A DNA stretch of 6,358 nt. It comes from Saprospiraceae bacterium (GTDB lineage Bacteria > Bacteroidota > Bacteroidia > Chitinophagales > Saprospiraceae). Under the pieces are notes generated by a model. It was given only the letters and a program-made list of their open reading frames with translations. It ran no database searches and had not been told where the DNA came from. This document shows positions 4,854 through 6,358 of this stretch, piece by piece. The stretch is from positions 1-6,358 of the forward strand of contig JADZBJ010000435.1 of assembly GCA_020852155.1 (NCBI GenBank), in the 5' to 3' direction. Position 1 is the stretch's first letter; every line of letters starts with the position of its first letter. The position numbers and the translations under genes were made by a program.

Positions 4854-6358
4854 TTACTGTTTAATCAAACGAACAGGCGCCGATACTTCGCTGCCTGAGG
4901 TAATCGAAACGTTGTAAACGCCTGCCTGCAACTGAGCCAGGTAAACCGGCGCTTCGTTCAGACCTTCGATGGCTTCATAAGACTGTTCAGCGACGATACG
5001 TCCGTTGATATCTGTGATTCGAACGATAACATTACCTTCTTCTTTCGCAGCGAATTGAACCATCACGCGTTCGAAAGCCGGATTAGGCAGCAGATTAGTG
5101 ATGCCAAACTGATCGTTACGGCGTGTCAACAAGATGCTTTTCGATACGGATTCCTGACCGTCAAAATCCACCGAACGCAGGCGATAGTATGATTTTGCCA
5201 TTGGCGTGAGGTCTTCCAACTGATATTTCAGGCGTTGATCTGAATCCGCATGGCCAGTCTTCCTTCCGATTTCAGTCCATTGAATACCATCAGCCGAACG
5301 CTCAACAATGTGGTTGGCTACATTTTTCTCATTGGCTGTTTCCCACTCGATCATATTACTGTTTTCGAGGGTTTTACCTGTGAATGAGATCAACTGTAAT
5401 GGCAGTGCCAATGGGCCTTTATTCACATAAAATGCAGAGAATCCAGGCGTAGTGAATTCCAGATAGGAGGTATTACCCGCCAAATCAGCACTGTTAGATT
5501 GTGTAATCAGCGAACCTGTACCAGCAAATGCTGTGGCGCAAGCTGCACCGGCTACGTGGGTGACGTTATAGTCAGCCAATGTACCACCGCCGCTCGGATG
5601 CGCAATCAAATCGGCAATTTCTGTATCTGTAAAGTAAAGGCGAACACCGACGGAGCTGGCTGGCAGTGTACCGGAAGTCACACGATAGTTACGGTTGAGG
5701 TATGGCTGACCAAGCGCATCTGTACGGATTGATGTCGTCGTGTACACATTGACTGTGACTGTGCCAAGGTTTTGGCCGTTGGCATTGACTGCAGCAACAA
5801 TATCACCCGACGTACCTGTGATGGATACCCATTGATTGGTATTGCCCAGTGCAGTAGTGATAGAGGTCGTATAAGAAGTAGCGCAAGCCGAGGTGGATGG
5901 CACTTTAGTTTCGCCCTCTTTTACTTCCAGACAGTAATCGCCACCAGCACCTGTGCTATATAATGCCACGCGCAAGTAATAGGTTTGGCCGGGGGTAACC
6001 GAAGCACTTAATACAGGCATCGTAGCGTTGGTGATACCACCATCATCATCACAGGCAACGGGTGCAAGTGTGCTGAAGCTGGCTGGATTGCCAGTAAACA
6101 ATGACATCACACCATCTGTCATCCCTGTTGGCGTACCAAGATCAGTCGTCGCAAAAATAGAGGATGTTGTCGGCGTAAATGAGTACCAAACTGTGCGTGA
6201 ATAGCTGGACTGGCACGTTGGGGCCGGTTCGCTGGGTTCGGTAGTAGCGCCCCTGTTTGAGAATGCGTTACCGCTGCATGTTGCGCCAATAGTAATAGGC
6301 GTTGCATTGGCTACATTATCATTAGGTGGCGTTGTTGTGAATGTCGAAGATGCAGCGC
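4854..6358 (-). CDS. T9SS cargo protein, C-terminal 500 residues (5' end outside window)
   Basis: The frame is open from the TAA at 4854-4856 to the window edge, so the true start and signal peptide lie beyond 6358; the internal ATG at 6122 is not the start, because the conserved domain begins well upstream of it. Numbering from the first complete codon, residues about 10-145 are a pre-peptidase C-terminal-like (PPC) beta domain of the style common in Bacteroidota exoproteins (NDNVANAT at 12-19, VWYSFTP at 56-62, ACDDDGG at 101-107, GQTYYLRV at 123-130). Residues 155-313 are a beta-rich module (QNLGTVTVNVY, YLNRNYRV, VGVRLYFTD). Residues 318-408 are a fibronectin III-like linker (LPLQLISFTGK, IEWETANEKNVANHIVERS, YYRLRSVDFDGQ). 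The last 80 or so residues are the T9SS type A sorting domain (LLPNPAFERV from 422, ITDINGRIV, LQAGVYNVSI). This directs export across the outer membrane by the type IX system. Any enzymatic domain would lie in the unseen N-terminal part, so function cannot be given. Its own terminator follows. Confidence 0.93.
   Translation of the reverse strand, partial: AASSTFTTTPPNDNVANATPITIGATCSGNAFSNRGATTEPSEPAPTCQSSYSRTVWYSFTPTTSSIFATTDLGTPTGMTDGVMSLFTGNPASFSTLAPVACDDDGGITNATMPVLSASVTPGQTYYLRVALYSTGAGGDYCLEVKEGETKVPSTSACATSYTTSITTALGNTNQWVSITGTSGDIVAAVNANGQNLGTVTVNVYTTTSIRTDALGQPYLNRNYRVTSGTLPASSVGVRLYFTDTEIADLIAHPSGGGTLADYNVTHVAGAACATAFAGTGSLITQSNSADLAGNTSYLEFTTPGFSAFYVNKGPLALPLQLISFTGKTLENSNMIEWETANEKNVANHIVERSADGIQWTEIGRKTGHADSDQRLKYQLEDLTPMAKSYYRLRSVDFDGQESVSKSILLTRRNDQFGITNLLPNPAFERVMVQFAAKEEGNVIVRITDINGRIVAEQSYEAIEGLNEAPVYLAQLQAGVYNVSITSGSEVSAPVRLIKQ

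Noticed and set aside
4854..6122. Reading the second T9SS gene as a complete 422-residue protein starting at the ATG at 6122
   Set aside because: The frame stays open for 78 more codons to the window edge, and those encode the first half of the PPC-like domain (NDNVANAT, VWYSFTP), so the ATG is internal.
1..6358. CRISPR array, tRNA, rRNA, insertion sequence or phage genes
   Set aside because: I saw no repeat-spacer pattern, cloverleaf, transposase or integrase motif, or long terminal inverted repeats on either strand.

Overview
The window looks like part of a Bacteroidota chromosome, probably from the Saprospiria (Saprospiraceae-like). Three things support this. Two large secreted-type proteins end in a type IX secretion (T9SS) type A C-terminal sorting domain. 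One of them carries the widely spaced dockerin-like module and the Kazal-like module with a 'CGC' core that are familiar from Saprospiraceae surface proteins. The starts lack clear Shine-Dalgarno sites. The assignment rests on protein style only; no rRNA or marker gene is present.

Layout: (1) 1-43 is a short AAATC-periodic intergenic repeat at the window edge. (2) 67-2409 (+) is a complete 780-residue multidomain T9SS cargo protein: signal peptide, PKD, Kazal-like, PKD, split dockerin/EF-hand, cohesin-like, T9SS CTD. (3) 2428-2470 is a bidirectional hairpin terminator between convergent genes. (4) 2494-3366 (-) is a cytoplasmic TPR protein. (5) 3367-3947 is a roughly 580-base stretch with no credible gene. 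It holds an AT-rich inverted repeat and a strong minus-strand terminator for the next gene. (6) 3948-4616 (-) is a DUF697 protein with a C-terminal SHOCT segment. (7) 4617-4853 is an intergenic region with a 10-bp tandem repeat just upstream of the DUF697 gene, an imperfect inverted repeat, and two hairpins beyond the stop of the last gene, one of which is its terminator. (8) 4854-6358 (-) is the C-terminal 500 residues of a second T9SS cargo protein, whose N-terminus lies outside the window.

Each gene appears to be its own transcription unit, since hairpin terminators separate them, so there is no operon here. The two T9SS cargo proteins would be exported by the Sec system and then passed across the outer membrane by T9SS machinery encoded elsewhere. 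The TPR and DUF697-SHOCT proteins are cytoplasmic or membrane-associated and unrelated to each other as far as can be seen. No mobile element, CRISPR array, tRNA or rRNA was found. No clearly new multi-gene system is evident. The items most worth a second look are the domain combination of the first protein and the non-coding structure around the DUF697-SHOCT gene.
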